From Sedimentisphaerales bacterium (lineage in GTDB: Bacteria > Planctomycetota > Phycisphaerae > Sedimentisphaerales > SG8-4), in contig JAFGJR010000300.1 of NCBI GenBank assembly GCA_016928975.1, positions 10,720 through 74,719 of the forward strand: a DNA stretch of 64,000 bases. The letters are read 5' to 3'. Position numbers and translations under genes: made by a program. Below the pieces are notes generated by a model. The model saw only the letters and a program-made list of their open reading frames with translations. It searched no databases and had not been told where the DNA came from. Shown here in pieces: positions 16,059 to 23,970 of the stretch. Each line of letters opens with the position of its first letter. Within the stretch, counting starts at the first letter, position 1.

Positions 16059-18311
16059 CTACAGGATTCTGAAGACCCCCTGAACGGGCTTGGGGGCGCC
16101 GAGGGTGAGCCCGCGATCGCCCGGGGAGCAGCCGCCGATGAGGACTCGGAAATCACCGGGCTCCAGGACGCTGCGGCCAATGTCGTCGATCAGGCTCATC
16201 ATCTCGGGCGTGATCGTGAAGCTGACGGTCCGGCTCTGACCGGGTTTGAGGGCGATTCGCTGAAAGCCTTTCAGCGCCGCGATTGGGACGGGAACGGAGG
16301 CCTCCATGTCAGTCACATAGAGCTGTACGACTTCCTCAGCCGCATGCGGGCCGGTGTTCTTGACGGTGACCGTGGCGCGGACGGAGGCGCCCTTGCGTGC
16401 GCGGGCGGGCTGGATCTTCAGGTTCGCATACTCAAACCGGGTGTAGCTCAGGCCGAAGCCGAAGGGATACAGCGGCTCGGCGGTCATATAGCGATAGGTT
16501 CGGCCCGCCATCGAGTAGTCCGCATAGGGCGGAAGCTGGTCTGTCGATTCTGGAAACGTCACGGGCAGTCGTCCGGAGGGGCAGGCGTCGCCGAAGATCA
16601 CGTCGGCCACCGCGGCCCCGCCCTGCTCGCCCGGGTACCACACGTACAGGATCGCATCGGCCAATTCCTGGACTTCCGGAATCGCCAATGGGCTGCCCCC
16701 GGTGAGCACGACGATGATCGGCTTTGTGTTGCCCTGGCGCAGCCGCCGCAGGAACTTCACCTGGCTGGCGGGCAGGCCGGTATCCACGCGGTCGCCCTTG
16801 GTCGGCGAGGCGATGGATTCACCCTCCTCGCCCTCCAGTAGGCCCGAAAGGCCCATGACCACGACCATCGCGTCGGCCTCCTTGGCGTCGCCGCTGGTCC
16901 AGTCGATCGGGTTGATATTATCGCGATCCAGCAGGAAGCCCTGCTTGTACCCGACGAAGGTGCCGGGCCCGCGCTTGCCGGCGATGCCTTCGAGGATGGT
17001 CACGACCTCGTCACTGACGCCGTAGTAATTGCCCAGAAGCACCTCCACGCTGGTAGCCAGCGGCCCGGTGACGTACAGCCTCGCCATATCCTTCTTCAAA
17101 GGCAGCACGTGGTTGGCGTTTTTGAGCAGGACGATGGACTTGACCGCTGCCTCGCGGGCGAGCTGCTTGTGCTCGGGACTGTGGATGACGCTCGTCGGGA
17201 TTCTCTCGTGCGGGTTGCTGCCGGGCGGATCGAACAGGCCCAGCTTGAACCGTGTTCGCAGCAGGATGGCCAGGGCTTGATTGATCGTGTCCTCCGTGAC
17301 GAGCTCCTTCTTGACGGCTTCAATGAGGTGCGGGAAGGTGTTGCCGCAGTCGAGGCTGACGCCGCTGTTGATCGCCATTGCGGCGGCCTCGGCGGCCGTG
17401 GCGACGACCTTGTGCCCCTCGTAGAAATCGACCAGCGCCCAGCAGTCGGAGACGATGTGGCCCTGGAAGCCCCATTGCTCGCGGAGGATTGTGCCGAGCA
17501 GGGTCTTGCTGCCGCAGCAGGGCTCGTCGTTCGTGCGGTTGTAGGCGCACATCACCGCTTCGACCTTGGCGTCCACGAGCGCCTTGAAGGCCGGCAGGTA
17601 CGTCTCGTATATGTCCTTGGCGCTGACCCGGGCGTCGAACACGTGCCGGTCCGCCTCCGGGCCGCTGTGGACGGCGAAGTGCTTGGCGCAAGCGGCGACC
17701 TTGAGATAGCGTGGATCGTTGCCCTGCAAGCCCTTGACGAACGCGGTGGCCATCGTGCTGGTCAGGTAAGGGTCCTCGCCATAGGTTTCCTGGCCCCGGC
17801 CCCAGCGTGGGTCGCGGAAGATGTTGATATTGGGAGTCCAGAAGGTCAGGCCGCCGTAACGGAACCGATGGTCCAGAGCGGCCGAGGCATGGTACATGGC
17901 GCGGGCCTCGTCCGAGATCGCCGTGGAGACGCGGCCGGCCAGCTCCTGGTCGAACGTCGCCGCCAGGCCGATGGCCTGCGGGAACACCGTCGCCCGCCCG
18001 GCCCGCGCGACGCCGTGCAGGCACTCGTTCCACCAGTTGTATGCCGGCACGCCCAGCCGTTCGATCGCCGGGGCGTCGTAGACCATCTGGGCGACCTTCT
18101 CCTCCAGGGTCATGCGAGAAATCAGGTCCGCCACGCGCTCGTCAATGGAGAGCTTCGGGTCCTGAAAAGGCATTGCGCCAATCGCAGACTGCGGATTCTG
18201 GATCGCCGATTGCTGGGCCGTGCCCCGGTCGTTCGCTCTGTGACGCGCACAACTCGCCGTCAGCAACAGAACCGTGGTGGCAACCGTCGTCAGGATTGTC
18301 GTTCGTCTCAT
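16059..18311 (-). CDS. Glycoside hydrolase family 3 lipoprotein (beta-xylosidase/beta-glucosidase-like)
   Basis: A 750-residue enzyme with a lipoprotein signal (LLLTASC, lipid-modified cysteine about residue 20). The N-terminal GH3 barrel includes ERLGVPAYNWWNECLHGVAR, KHFAVHSGPE and the nucleophile segment GHIVSDCWALVDF (Asp of VSD). The second GH3 domain (KSIVLLKNANHVLPL ... VVVMGLSGLLEGEEGE) and a C-terminal fibronectin-III-like domain (VTVKNTGPHAAEEVVQLYV) follow. NWWNECLHG and SDC favour the xylosidase/arabinofuranosidase branch, but specificity is inference. ATG 18311 has AGGAAAGGAG just ahead; a longer frame to 18416 is open but unsupported. Residues 35-45 carry the inserted repeat described separately. 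Confidence 0.92.
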   Translation of the reverse strand: MRRTTILTTVATTVLLLTASCARHRANDRGTAQQSAIQNPQSAIGAMPFQDPKLSIDERVADLISRMTLEEKVAQMVYDAPAIERLGVPAYNWWNECLHGVARAGRATVFPQAIGLAATFDQELAGRVSTAISDEARAMYHASAALDHRFRYGGLTFWTPNINIFRDPRWGRGQETYGEDPYLTSTMATAFVKGLQGNDPRYLKVAACAKHFAVHSGPEADRHVFDARVSAKDIYETYLPAFKALVDAKVEAVMCAYNRTNDEPCCGSKTLLGTILREQWGFQGHIVSDCWALVDFYEGHKVVATAAEAAAMAINSGVSLDCGNTFPHLIEAVKKELVTEDTINQALAILLRTRFKLGLFDPPGSNPHERIPTSVIHSPEHKQLAREAAVKSIVLLKNANHVLPLKKDMARLYVTGPLATSVEVLLGNYYGVSDEVVTILEGIAGKRGPGTFVGYKQGFLLDRDNINPIDWTSGDAKEADAMVVVMGLSGLLEGEEGESIASPTKGDRVDTGLPASQVKFLRRLRQGNTKPIIVVLTGGSPLAIPEVQELADAILYVWYPGEQGGAAVADVIFGDACPSGRLPVTFPESTDQLPPYADYSMAGRTYRYMTAEPLYPFGFGLSYTRFEYANLKIQPARARKGASVRATVTVKNTGPHAAEEVVQLYVTDMEASVPVPIAALKGFQRIALKPGQSRTVSFTITPEMMSLIDDIGRSVLEPGDFRVLIGGCSPGDRGLTLGAPKPVQGVFRIL
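18179..18213 (-). repeat. In-frame short repeat in the GH3 signal/linker region
   Basis: Two loose copies of an about 14-base unit (AATCCGCAGTCTGCGAT type) encode SAIQNPQSAIG directly after the lipoprotein signal. A near-identical unit encodes SQSAIPNPQS at 49546-49579 in an unrelated gene, so this is a dispersed repeat tolerated in a linker. Confidence 0.6.
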
Positions 18312-18485
18312 GGTTCGACTCCTTTCCTGAATTGCGCGACCGACCCGCGCCGTGATTGTGGCCTGAGCACTCATGTCACGAAACTGGCAGGAGTGTATCC
18401 GCCCCGGTCGCCCCACGTCAATGGCCGGACTCCGTCGTCGCGTGCTCCAGGCTCTGGTTTTCGGCGACGCCCTGGTTTTCTGTTA

Positions 18486-18515
18486 TTGACGGCGTGCCTG
18501 AAATGGACATATGAT
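18486..18515 (+). promoter_or_regulatory. Candidate sigma-70 promoter for the small gene and dcd
   Basis: TTGACG at 18486-18491, an 18-base spacer and TATGAT at 18510-18515, 33 bases before the ATG at 18549. It lies in the 237-base spacer between the divergent GH3 and small genes, in which no other element is seen. Confidence 0.6.
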
Positions 18516-18548
18516 AAGGTGCAATTCCTATGAAGAAAAGGAGAACCT

Positions 18549-18821
18549 ATGGAACGATGGCTCAAGTGCACAATATCTCCGGGGCAGTTCACCGGAGAGT
18601 TTGCTGTTCACGGAAAGATGTTTGACGCAACCGACTTCTCCCTCTTCGCCTCACGCGAGGATCTGGAGTTCGCGGAAGAACCGACTTGTGACAAACCAGT
18701 CTCTGGCTTCATTCGGGTGAAACCCACCGCACAGGAAGACGATCTCCTGTTGGTGAGCTTGCCTCGCCCCACGTTTGAGAATGGGCGCACCATCACTGTC
18801 AAGGTCAGTGAGACGAAATGA
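18549..18821 (+). CDS. Small protein of unknown function, co-transcribed with dcd
   Basis: A 90-residue protein that I do not recognise. It has no membrane segment or signal peptide and looks like a compact beta-rich domain (CTISPGQFTGEFAVHGKMF, ISGFIRV-type strand, TFENGRTITVKVSE). Expression is well supported: a near-consensus promoter 33 bases upstream, AAAAGGAG just before the ATG, and a stop only seven bases from the dcd start, so the two are translationally linked. The link suggests a role with nucleotide metabolism, but this is inference. Confidence 0.7.
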   Translation: MERWLKCTISPGQFTGEFAVHGKMFDATDFSLFASREDLEFAEEPTCDKPVSGFIRVKPTAQEDDLLLVSLPRPTFENGRTITVKVSETK

Positions 18822-18828
18822 GCTTCGG

Positions 18829-19416
18829 ATGATTCTCTCGAACGTGGAGATCCAAAAAGCGTTAGATGAAGGCCGGCTGATCATCGACCCCGAACCAATG
18901 CCTCGCGTTAAGGGATTGCGCGACAAGTATTGTCCGTATGACTCTCACACAGTCGACCTCCGGCTTGGGAGTGAGATCACGGTGCCCAAGCCAGGCGCCT
19001 ATGCGTATGATTTCCTGGCGCAAGGCAACATCGCCGATCTGATCGCGAAGAACTCCGAAAAGCATACATTGACACACAACCGTCCCTACTACTTGCAGCA
19101 GGGCGAGTTCATACTTGGCCAGACCTTGGAGGTCATCAGGCTCCCTACCTCTAAAGGCCCGCCGTACTTGGCGGCCCGCATTGAAGGAAAGAGCAGTAGG
19201 GCTCGCTGCGGTCTCTTGATACATTTCACTGCACCGACGGTCCATCCTGAATGGAGCGGGCCGCTTACGCTCGAGATCATAAACCTCGGTAAGACAGCCA
19301 TCGTCCTCCATGCCGAAATGCCCATAGCCCAGTTAATCGTTGAGCAGGTCATGGGCGAGATCAAGTCGAACCTAAGTCAGTTCCAAGGTCAGGTTACCCC
19401 GGAAGGGACCCCATAG
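18829..19416 (+). CDS. dcd: dCTP deaminase-like protein (Dcd/dUTPase fold)
   Basis: A 195-residue member of the dCTP deaminase/dUTPase trimeric family, which converts dCTP to dUTP (some forms to dUMP) for dTTP synthesis. Visible landmarks are SNVEIQKALDEGRLIIDP at the N-terminus, HTVDLRLGSEI, the phosphate-binding GKSSRARCGLLIHF, the catalytic region HPEWSGPLTLEIINLG with its conserved glutamate, and AEMPIAQLIVEQ. Mono- or bifunctional activity cannot be decided by eye. It has no ribosome-binding site of its own and probably depends on the upstream small gene. The GC content is lower than that of the neighbouring nadB. Confidence 0.85.
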   Translation: MILSNVEIQKALDEGRLIIDPEPMPRVKGLRDKYCPYDSHTVDLRLGSEITVPKPGAYAYDFLAQGNIADLIAKNSEKHTLTHNRPYYLQQGEFILGQTLEVIRLPTSKGPPYLAARIEGKSSRARCGLLIHFTAPTVHPEWSGPLTLEIINLGKTAIVLHAEMPIAQLIVEQVMGEIKSNLSQFQGQVTPEGTP

Positions 19417-19475
19417 TTGCCGCAGCGCACGCAAGGCAGTCTCCCTTGGGACGTTTCTTGGAGGCGGTTAGCATT

Positions 19476-21152
19476 ATGGAAGGCCGTGGAATGGTGAGTG
19501 ATGCAAAAAAAAAGGGGGGGGCCGTTGCGGCCGAGCGGATTCGGTTCGGCGAGCCGCGGCGGTACCTGGTGAATATCGATTCGATCTCGACGAACCAGCT
19601 TTTCACGGACTGCGTGATCGTCGGCGCGGGGATCGCCGGCCTGCGGGCGGCCATCGAAGCCTCCGACCACCGCAACGTCATTGTCGTCTGCAAGGGCGGG
19701 CTTGAGGACAGCAACACCTGGAAGGCCCAGGGCGGCATCGCCTCCGTACTGCGCAAAGACGATTCCTTCGAGTCCCACGTTGCCGACACGCTCCGCACGG
19801 GCTGCGGCCTGAGCGAGCGGGACGTCGTCGAGCAGGTGGTCCGCCAGGGGCCGGAGCTGGTCAAGCAGTTGCAGCAGTGGGGCGCCGGCTTCGATCGCGT
19901 GGACGGCGAGATCGACACGACCCTCGAAGGCGGCCACTCGCACGCCCGCGTAATCCACGCGCACGGCGACGAGACCGGGCGGGCCATCGCGGAGGTGCTG
20001 ATCGACAAGGTCAAGAGCAAGCCAAATATCCGAATTATCGAGAGCTTCTTCACGATCGACCTGCTCACCGACCGGGACAATCAATGCGTCGGCATCATCG
20101 GCCGCGACAGAGATCACAGCTTGCAGATCATCTGGGCGGCCAACACGATCCTCGCCACCGGCGGCGGCGGACAACTCTATCGCGAGACGACAAATCCCGC
20201 GGTTGCCACCGCCGATGGGCTGGCGATGGCCTACCGCGCCGGCGCGGTCCTGCGCGACCTGGAGTTCGTCCAGTTCCACCCGACGACGCTCTATGTCGCC
20301 GGCGCCTCCCGCGCGCTGATCACCGAGACCCTTCGCGGCGAGGGCGCCTACCTGCTCGACACCAAGGGCCGGCGGTTCATGAGGGATTACGACGAGGCCG
20401 GCGAGCTGGCGCCGCGCGACGTGGTCAGCCGGGCCATCCTCGCCCAGATGCGAAAGACCGACGCCACCCACGTATACCTCGACATCCGCCACCTGGACAA
20501 AGGGTACTTCGCCCGGCGATTCCCGCTCATCAGCGACTTGTGCGAGAGCTTCGACATCGACGTGAGCCACGATCTGATCCCGGTCCGCCCGAGCGCCCAC
20601 TACATGGTCGGCGGCGTCAGAACCGACGGCTCGGCCAGAACGAATATCGAGAACCTCTACGCGTGCGGCGAAGTCGCCTCAACGGGTCTGCACGGGGCGA
20701 ACCGCCTTGGGAGCAATTCGCTGCTCGAAGGGCTTGTGTTCGGCAAGATCGCCGGCCGGGCTGTGGCCGGGCGAAACGGAACGGACGTGACGTGCCTCAC
20801 GCACCCGGCAATCAAGTACGGCATCCCCGACTCGGACCGCAGTCGGCTGGATACCAACGACGTGCGCAACTCGCTTCGGTCGCTGATGTGGCGCAACGTG
20901 GGCATCACGCGAAAGGCGCAGCCGCTGGTCGAAGCCCAGGAGATCATCCGGTTCTGGCATCGTTACGTGATGGACAAAGTGCTCGATGCACCGGAAGGCT
21001 GGGAATGCCAGAACATGCTGACCGTCTCGCTGATGATGGCCCACGCGGCGGAGCTGCGGAAGGAAAGTCGCGGCGTGCACTACCGGATGGACGACGCCAA
21101 GACCGACGACGAGCGATTCCGAAAGCACATCGAGATCGTGCGCGGCCGGTAG
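19476..21152 (+). CDS. nadB: L-aspartate oxidase NadB
   Basis: A 558-residue FAD enzyme that oxidises L-aspartate to iminoaspartate in the first step of de novo NAD synthesis. Motifs are the dinucleotide-binding CVIVGAGIAGLRAAIEA, NTWKAQGGIASV, the active-site HARVIHAHGDETGRAI, NTILATGGGGQLY, EFVQFHPTTLY, ITETLRGEGAYL, SAHYMVGGVRTD and GLHGANRLGSNSLLEG. The R-x-E pair and the HARV segment favour NadB over fumarate reductase. The start at 19476 is preceded by GGAGG at 11 bases. A homopolymer tract A9-G8 lies ten codons into the gene. No nadA or nadC is adjacent. Confidence 0.92.
   Translation: MEGRGMVSDAKKKGGAVAAERIRFGEPRRYLVNIDSISTNQLFTDCVIVGAGIAGLRAAIEASDHRNVIVVCKGGLEDSNTWKAQGGIASVLRKDDSFESHVADTLRTGCGLSERDVVEQVVRQGPELVKQLQQWGAGFDRVDGEIDTTLEGGHSHARVIHAHGDETGRAIAEVLIDKVKSKPNIRIIESFFTIDLLTDRDNQCVGIIGRDRDHSLQIIWAANTILATGGGGQLYRETTNPAVATADGLAMAYRAGAVLRDLEFVQFHPTTLYVAGASRALITETLRGEGAYLLDTKGRRFMRDYDEAGELAPRDVVSRAILAQMRKTDATHVYLDIRHLDKGYFARRFPLISDLCESFDIDVSHDLIPVRPSAHYMVGGVRTDGSARTNIENLYACGEVASTGLHGANRLGSNSLLEGLVFGKIAGRAVAGRNGTDVTCLTHPAIKYGIPDSDRSRLDTNDVRNSLRSLMWRNVGITRKAQPLVEAQEIIRFWHRYVMDKVLDAPEGWECQNMLTVSLMMAHAAELRKESRGVHYRMDDAKTDDERFRKHIEIVRGR
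19505..19521 (+). repeat. Homopolymer tract A9-G8 in the 5' part of nadB
   Basis: Nine A followed by eight G inside codons 10-16 (encoding KKKGG). It is the only such tract seen in the window and a classical site for slipped-strand mutation or polymerase slippage. Confidence 0.9.
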
Positions 21153-21168
21153 GCGAGTTCGGGCGCAG

Positions 21169-21348
21169 TCATCCCTTCTGCAGCAAGGCCATGAGCCACA
21201 CCGTGCTGGCATAGAAGGGATTGCAGCCAAGCACCCAGTCGAGCTGTCGCTGGGCGACGGCCCGAAGCCGGGGCTCGTCGAGAATCGTTGCAGCTCGGAC
21301 CAGTCCGACGCCTGCATCGGCGCAGTGTAGGAGCCCAGGCAATCTCCG
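21169..21348 (-). pseudogene. C-terminal remnant of a GH9-like glycoside hydrolase
   Basis: An open stretch of 59 codons without a start codon ends in TGA at 21169-21171. It reads LRAVAQRQLDWVLGCNPFYA then STVWLMALLQKG, which matches the C-terminal consensus of family 9 glycosidases (Q-x-D-W-x-L-G-x-N-P-F). An in-frame stop at 21349-21351 cuts it off, and the rest of the enzyme is absent because nadB lies immediately beyond. It looks like a decayed gene left between nadB and rnpB. Confidence 0.45.
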
Positions 21349-21437
21349 TCAAGCCGCGTGTCGACCAGGCGGCTATGGAACAGAGCATCGAAATACGCTA
21401 CAATGACGGCACGCCCGTTCGTAAACCGTAACTGGTG

Positions 21438-21910
21438 AATCGCAAATCCCGAGGGTCGGTCGGGCGGTCGCCGGTCGCGAAAGCGGCTGGAGGAAAGTCC
21501 GAGCAGGGCAGGGCACGGTGGTGGCTAACGGCCACCGGGGGCAACCCCAGGGACAGTGCCACAGAAAACACACGGCCGATGGCCCTTCGGGGCTCAGGCA
21601 AAGGTGAAATGGTGCGGTAAGAGCGCACCGCGGCGGCGGCGACGTCGCCGGCAGGGAAAACCCCACCGCCTGCAAGACCAAGCAGCCGGTCAGCGAAAGG
21701 GGTTCCCCGAACGCCCAGATTCGCGTTTGGGGGCCCCGAGCCGCACTCGGCCCGGGTGCGAGCGGCCACGGTCGCTCGGCCGGCGGGTAGGTTGCTTCCC
21801 GCGTTGCGGGAGAGTCAGCCGGCAACGGCTGGTCCAGATAAATGATCGCCGGAACGCCCTCGTGGCGGGAACAGAACTCGGCTTACAGACCGGCCCTGGG
21901 ATTTGCGATT
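21438..21910. repeat. 13-bp inverted repeat bracketing the RNase P RNA
   Basis: Bases 21438-21450 are the exact reverse complement of 21898-21910. They lie two bases outside the 5' strand and one base outside the 3' strand of helix P1, so the precursor could form a P1 extended by 13 pairs. The downstream arm contains the tandem GATTTGC GATTTGC, related to the short repeats seen elsewhere in the window. Confidence 0.75.
21453..21896 (+). ncRNA. rnpB: RNase P RNA (rnpB), bacterial type A
   Basis: The catalytic RNA that trims the 5' ends of tRNA precursors. Helix P1 pairs 21453-21461 with 21888-21896. The universally conserved GAGGAAAGTCCGAGC is at 21490-21504, the ACAGAAAA segment and the GGTAAGAGCGCACC block (about 21617) follow, then GGTCCAGATAAATGATCGCC (about 21831) and the 3' P4 strand ACAGAACTCGGCTTA at 21871-21885. 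The length of about 444 bases is slightly long for type A and includes a GC-rich arm near 21710-21770. A TACAAT box at 21399-21404 is a possible -10. The next gene, a symporter, is on the same strand. Confidence 0.95.
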
Positions 21911-22006
21911 TGCCATCGACGCATGGTGAGTCACCATGTATGATGGCCGCACAGCCGGCGCGTTGTGGCCGGCGACTGATTGCCAGCGACATACGGAGCA
22001 CGGCCA

Positions 22007-23527
22007 GTGCTGCACGGAATTGACTACTTCGTTGTCATCGCCTACCTCCTTGGCATCATGACGTTGGGATTGTACTTCGCGCGATTCGTGCGCTCCGCCG
22101 ACGATTTCTTCCTCTCCGGCAGGACACTGCCGTTCTGGGCGGTCGGCATGTCCATCGTCGCCACCGACATCAGTGCGATGGACTTCGTCGGCGTCTCGGG
22201 CCAGTCCTACCGCTTCGGGGTGGCCGTCGGCAACTTCGACTGGCTGGGCTCGATGCCGGCGATGCTTCTGGCGGCGTTCATCTTCATCCCCTATTTCTGG
22301 AAGGCCGGACTCTACACGATTCCGGAATACCTGGGTCGCCGCTACAACAACGGCGTCCGGGCCGTGGCGTCGCTGACCTGGATCGTCTTTTTCGCGCTGG
22401 ATCTGGGCGTCCTGTTCTGGGCGGCGGCGGTCATGTTCAAGCCGCTGATGGGCTGGCCGCCGTGGTTCTCGATCATCGGGACGGCTGTCGTTGTCGGCCT
22501 CTACACCTTCTTCGGCGGCCTGACCGCCGTGGTGATGACCGATGCCGTGCAGATGGTCATCATGTTCGTGGGCGGGGCGACCGTCGCGGTCGTCGGGCTC
22601 TACCATGCCGGCGGCTGGAGCGGACTGACGGACAAGATCGCCGCGCTGGGCGAAGCCTACCAGAACCATTTCGAGCTGATCCTGCCCGCGGACACGAAGA
22701 CGCCGTTTCCATGGACGGGGATTCTCTTCGGACTGACTCTCGTCATGTCCAACGCCTATATGATCGGCAATCAGGCCGTCGTGCAGCGCTGCCTGGCCAC
22801 CAAGAGCGTCTGGCACGCCAAGGCGAGCATGGTCTGTGGCGCCTTTTTCAAGATGTTCATTCCGCTGCTCGTGATGTTCCCGGGCCTGATTGCAGTCGCG
22901 GCCTACCCCGGGATGGAGGACGGGGATCAGGCCTTTCCCACTCTGGTGAAGAACCTGTTGCCACCGGGGCTTCGCGGCCTGCTCTTCGCCGGCTTCCTCG
23001 CCGGTCTGATGTCCACCATCGATTCGATCCTGAATTCCACGGCGACCCTCTGGACCAAGGACATCTACGAGAGATACGTGAGGAAGGGCGCGAGCAGCCG
23101 TCACTACATGATCGTGGGACAGTCGGCGACCGTGCTCCTGCTCGTCTTCGGCGTCATCACCTCGCCGCTGAGCAAGCAGTTCCCTGGCATCTACGTCGCC
23201 ATTCAGACGTTCCTGTCCTTCTTTCAGGGTCCTGCGTTCTCCGTCCTGCTGCTCGGCATGTTCTGGCGTCGCGCCACGCAGTGGGGCGGTCTGGTGGGAC
23301 TTGTCGGAGGAATTAGCACCTCGGCGCTGCTGTACATCTTCAAGGGTCGCCTGTTCACCATTGAGGATCCCTTCCTGTATGTCTCGTGGTGGTCGTTCGT
23401 AGTGGGCGTGCTGCTCAACGTGGTGGTGAGCCTGGCGACGAGGCCGCACCCGGCCAGCCGGCTGGCCGGGCTGGTGTATGGGCTGCCAAAGGGCGCGGAC
23501 GGGGGCTGCGAGGCGGCGGTATGTTGA
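22007..23527 (+). CDS. Sodium:solute symporter (SSS family, SGLT-like)
   Basis: A 506-residue inner-membrane protein with about 13 hydrophobic segments. Family features are the N-terminal DYFVVIAYLLGIMTLGLYFA, the segment SADDFFLSGRTLPFWAVGMS with ATDISAMDFVGVSGQ, IPEYLGRRY, and AGFLAGLMSTIDSILNSTAT in the region of the second Na+ site. It imports a sugar or other small solute with Na+. GTG 22007 is chosen because CGGAG lies about nine bases ahead; an in-frame TTG at 21980 is less likely. Its end overlaps the next small membrane gene by seven bases, so the three genes to 23966 are one unit. Confidence 0.9.
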   Translation: MLHGIDYFVVIAYLLGIMTLGLYFARFVRSADDFFLSGRTLPFWAVGMSIVATDISAMDFVGVSGQSYRFGVAVGNFDWLGSMPAMLLAAFIFIPYFWKAGLYTIPEYLGRRYNNGVRAVASLTWIVFFALDLGVLFWAAAVMFKPLMGWPPWFSIIGTAVVVGLYTFFGGLTAVVMTDAVQMVIMFVGGATVAVVGLYHAGGWSGLTDKIAALGEAYQNHFELILPADTKTPFPWTGILFGLTLVMSNAYMIGNQAVVQRCLATKSVWHAKASMVCGAFFKMFIPLLVMFPGLIAVAAYPGMEDGDQAFPTLVKNLLPPGLRGLLFAGFLAGLMSTIDSILNSTATLWTKDIYERYVRKGASSRHYMIVGQSATVLLLVFGVITSPLSKQFPGIYVAIQTFLSFFQGPAFSVLLLGMFWRRATQWGGLVGLVGGISTSALLYIFKGRLFTIEDPFLYVSWWSFVVGVLLNVVVSLATRPHPASRLAGLVYGLPKGADGGCEAAVC

Positions 23528-23730
23528 ATTTCGATTGGCTTAGCGGCGTTTCACCGGCGGCGGCGAAGTGGGTCTTCCTGACCCTTTTCATCGTCTCGGG
23601 TCTACTCGTGTGGATGATCCCCAAGGCCTCAATCCTTGAGGGGGTCGAAAACCCGCGGTGGTGGCACAACCTCAAGCTCTGGGCCGTCGGCGTGCTTGCG
23701 ATCATCTTCACGATCTACTACGTCTTCTAA
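23521..23730 (+). CDS. Small two-helix membrane protein linked to the symporter
   Basis: A 69-residue protein with two predicted membrane helices (WVFLTLFIVSGLLVWMI and LKLWAVGVLAIIFTIYYVF) joined by a short loop with a Trp-Trp-His triplet. It starts inside the last codons of the symporter gene, so translation is coupled. I do not recognise the family. The overlap and topology suggest an accessory subunit, by analogy with small partner proteins of other SSS transporters; this is inference. Confidence 0.7.
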   Translation: MLNFDWLSGVSPAAAKWVFLTLFIVSGLLVWMIPKASILEGVENPRWWHNLKLWAVGVLAIIFTIYYVF

Positions 23731-23741
23731 CTGGGGCAATC

Positions 23742-23966
23742 ATGGCTGACGCTCCGAACCGCGATGATGCACGAGCGCTGCACGAGGCACAGATCAACAA
23801 TGCGCTCGGCACGTTCCTGGCGATCTTTGGCCTGCTCGTGCTCGTGTCCATCTTTTTCACGGATACAGGGATCGGCAAGTTGGCGAACCTTGGGGCCGGC
23901 GTCATCATCAGCGGGATTGGCGCTCTGATGATCTACAGGGCTCGTCGCCTTAGGAGATCGCAGTGA
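23742..23966 (+). CDS. Small two-helix membrane protein
   Basis: A 74-residue protein starting 11 bases after the previous gene, with GGGG just upstream. Residues 1-20 are polar; two membrane helices follow (LGTFLAIFGLLVLVSIFF and ANLGAGVIISGIGALMIY), and it ends in a basic tail (RARRLRRSQ), placing the C-terminus in the cytoplasm. Family unknown. Four bases separate it from the convergent aminotransferase gene. Confidence 0.65.
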   Translation: MADAPNRDDARALHEAQINNALGTFLAIFGLLVLVSIFFTDTGIGKLANLGAGVIISGIGALMIYRARRLRRSQ

Positions 23967-23970
23967 TTCG

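Noticed and set aside
19389..20600. 403-residue open frame on the minus strand
   Set aside because: Antisense to nadB; no domain, no start signal.
21421..22000. Short open frames over the rnpB region
   Set aside because: They fall within the structured RNase P RNA.
21815..23449. 544-residue open frame on the minus strand
   Set aside because: Antisense to rnpB and the symporter; rich in His, Arg, Glu as expected for antisense of a membrane protein.
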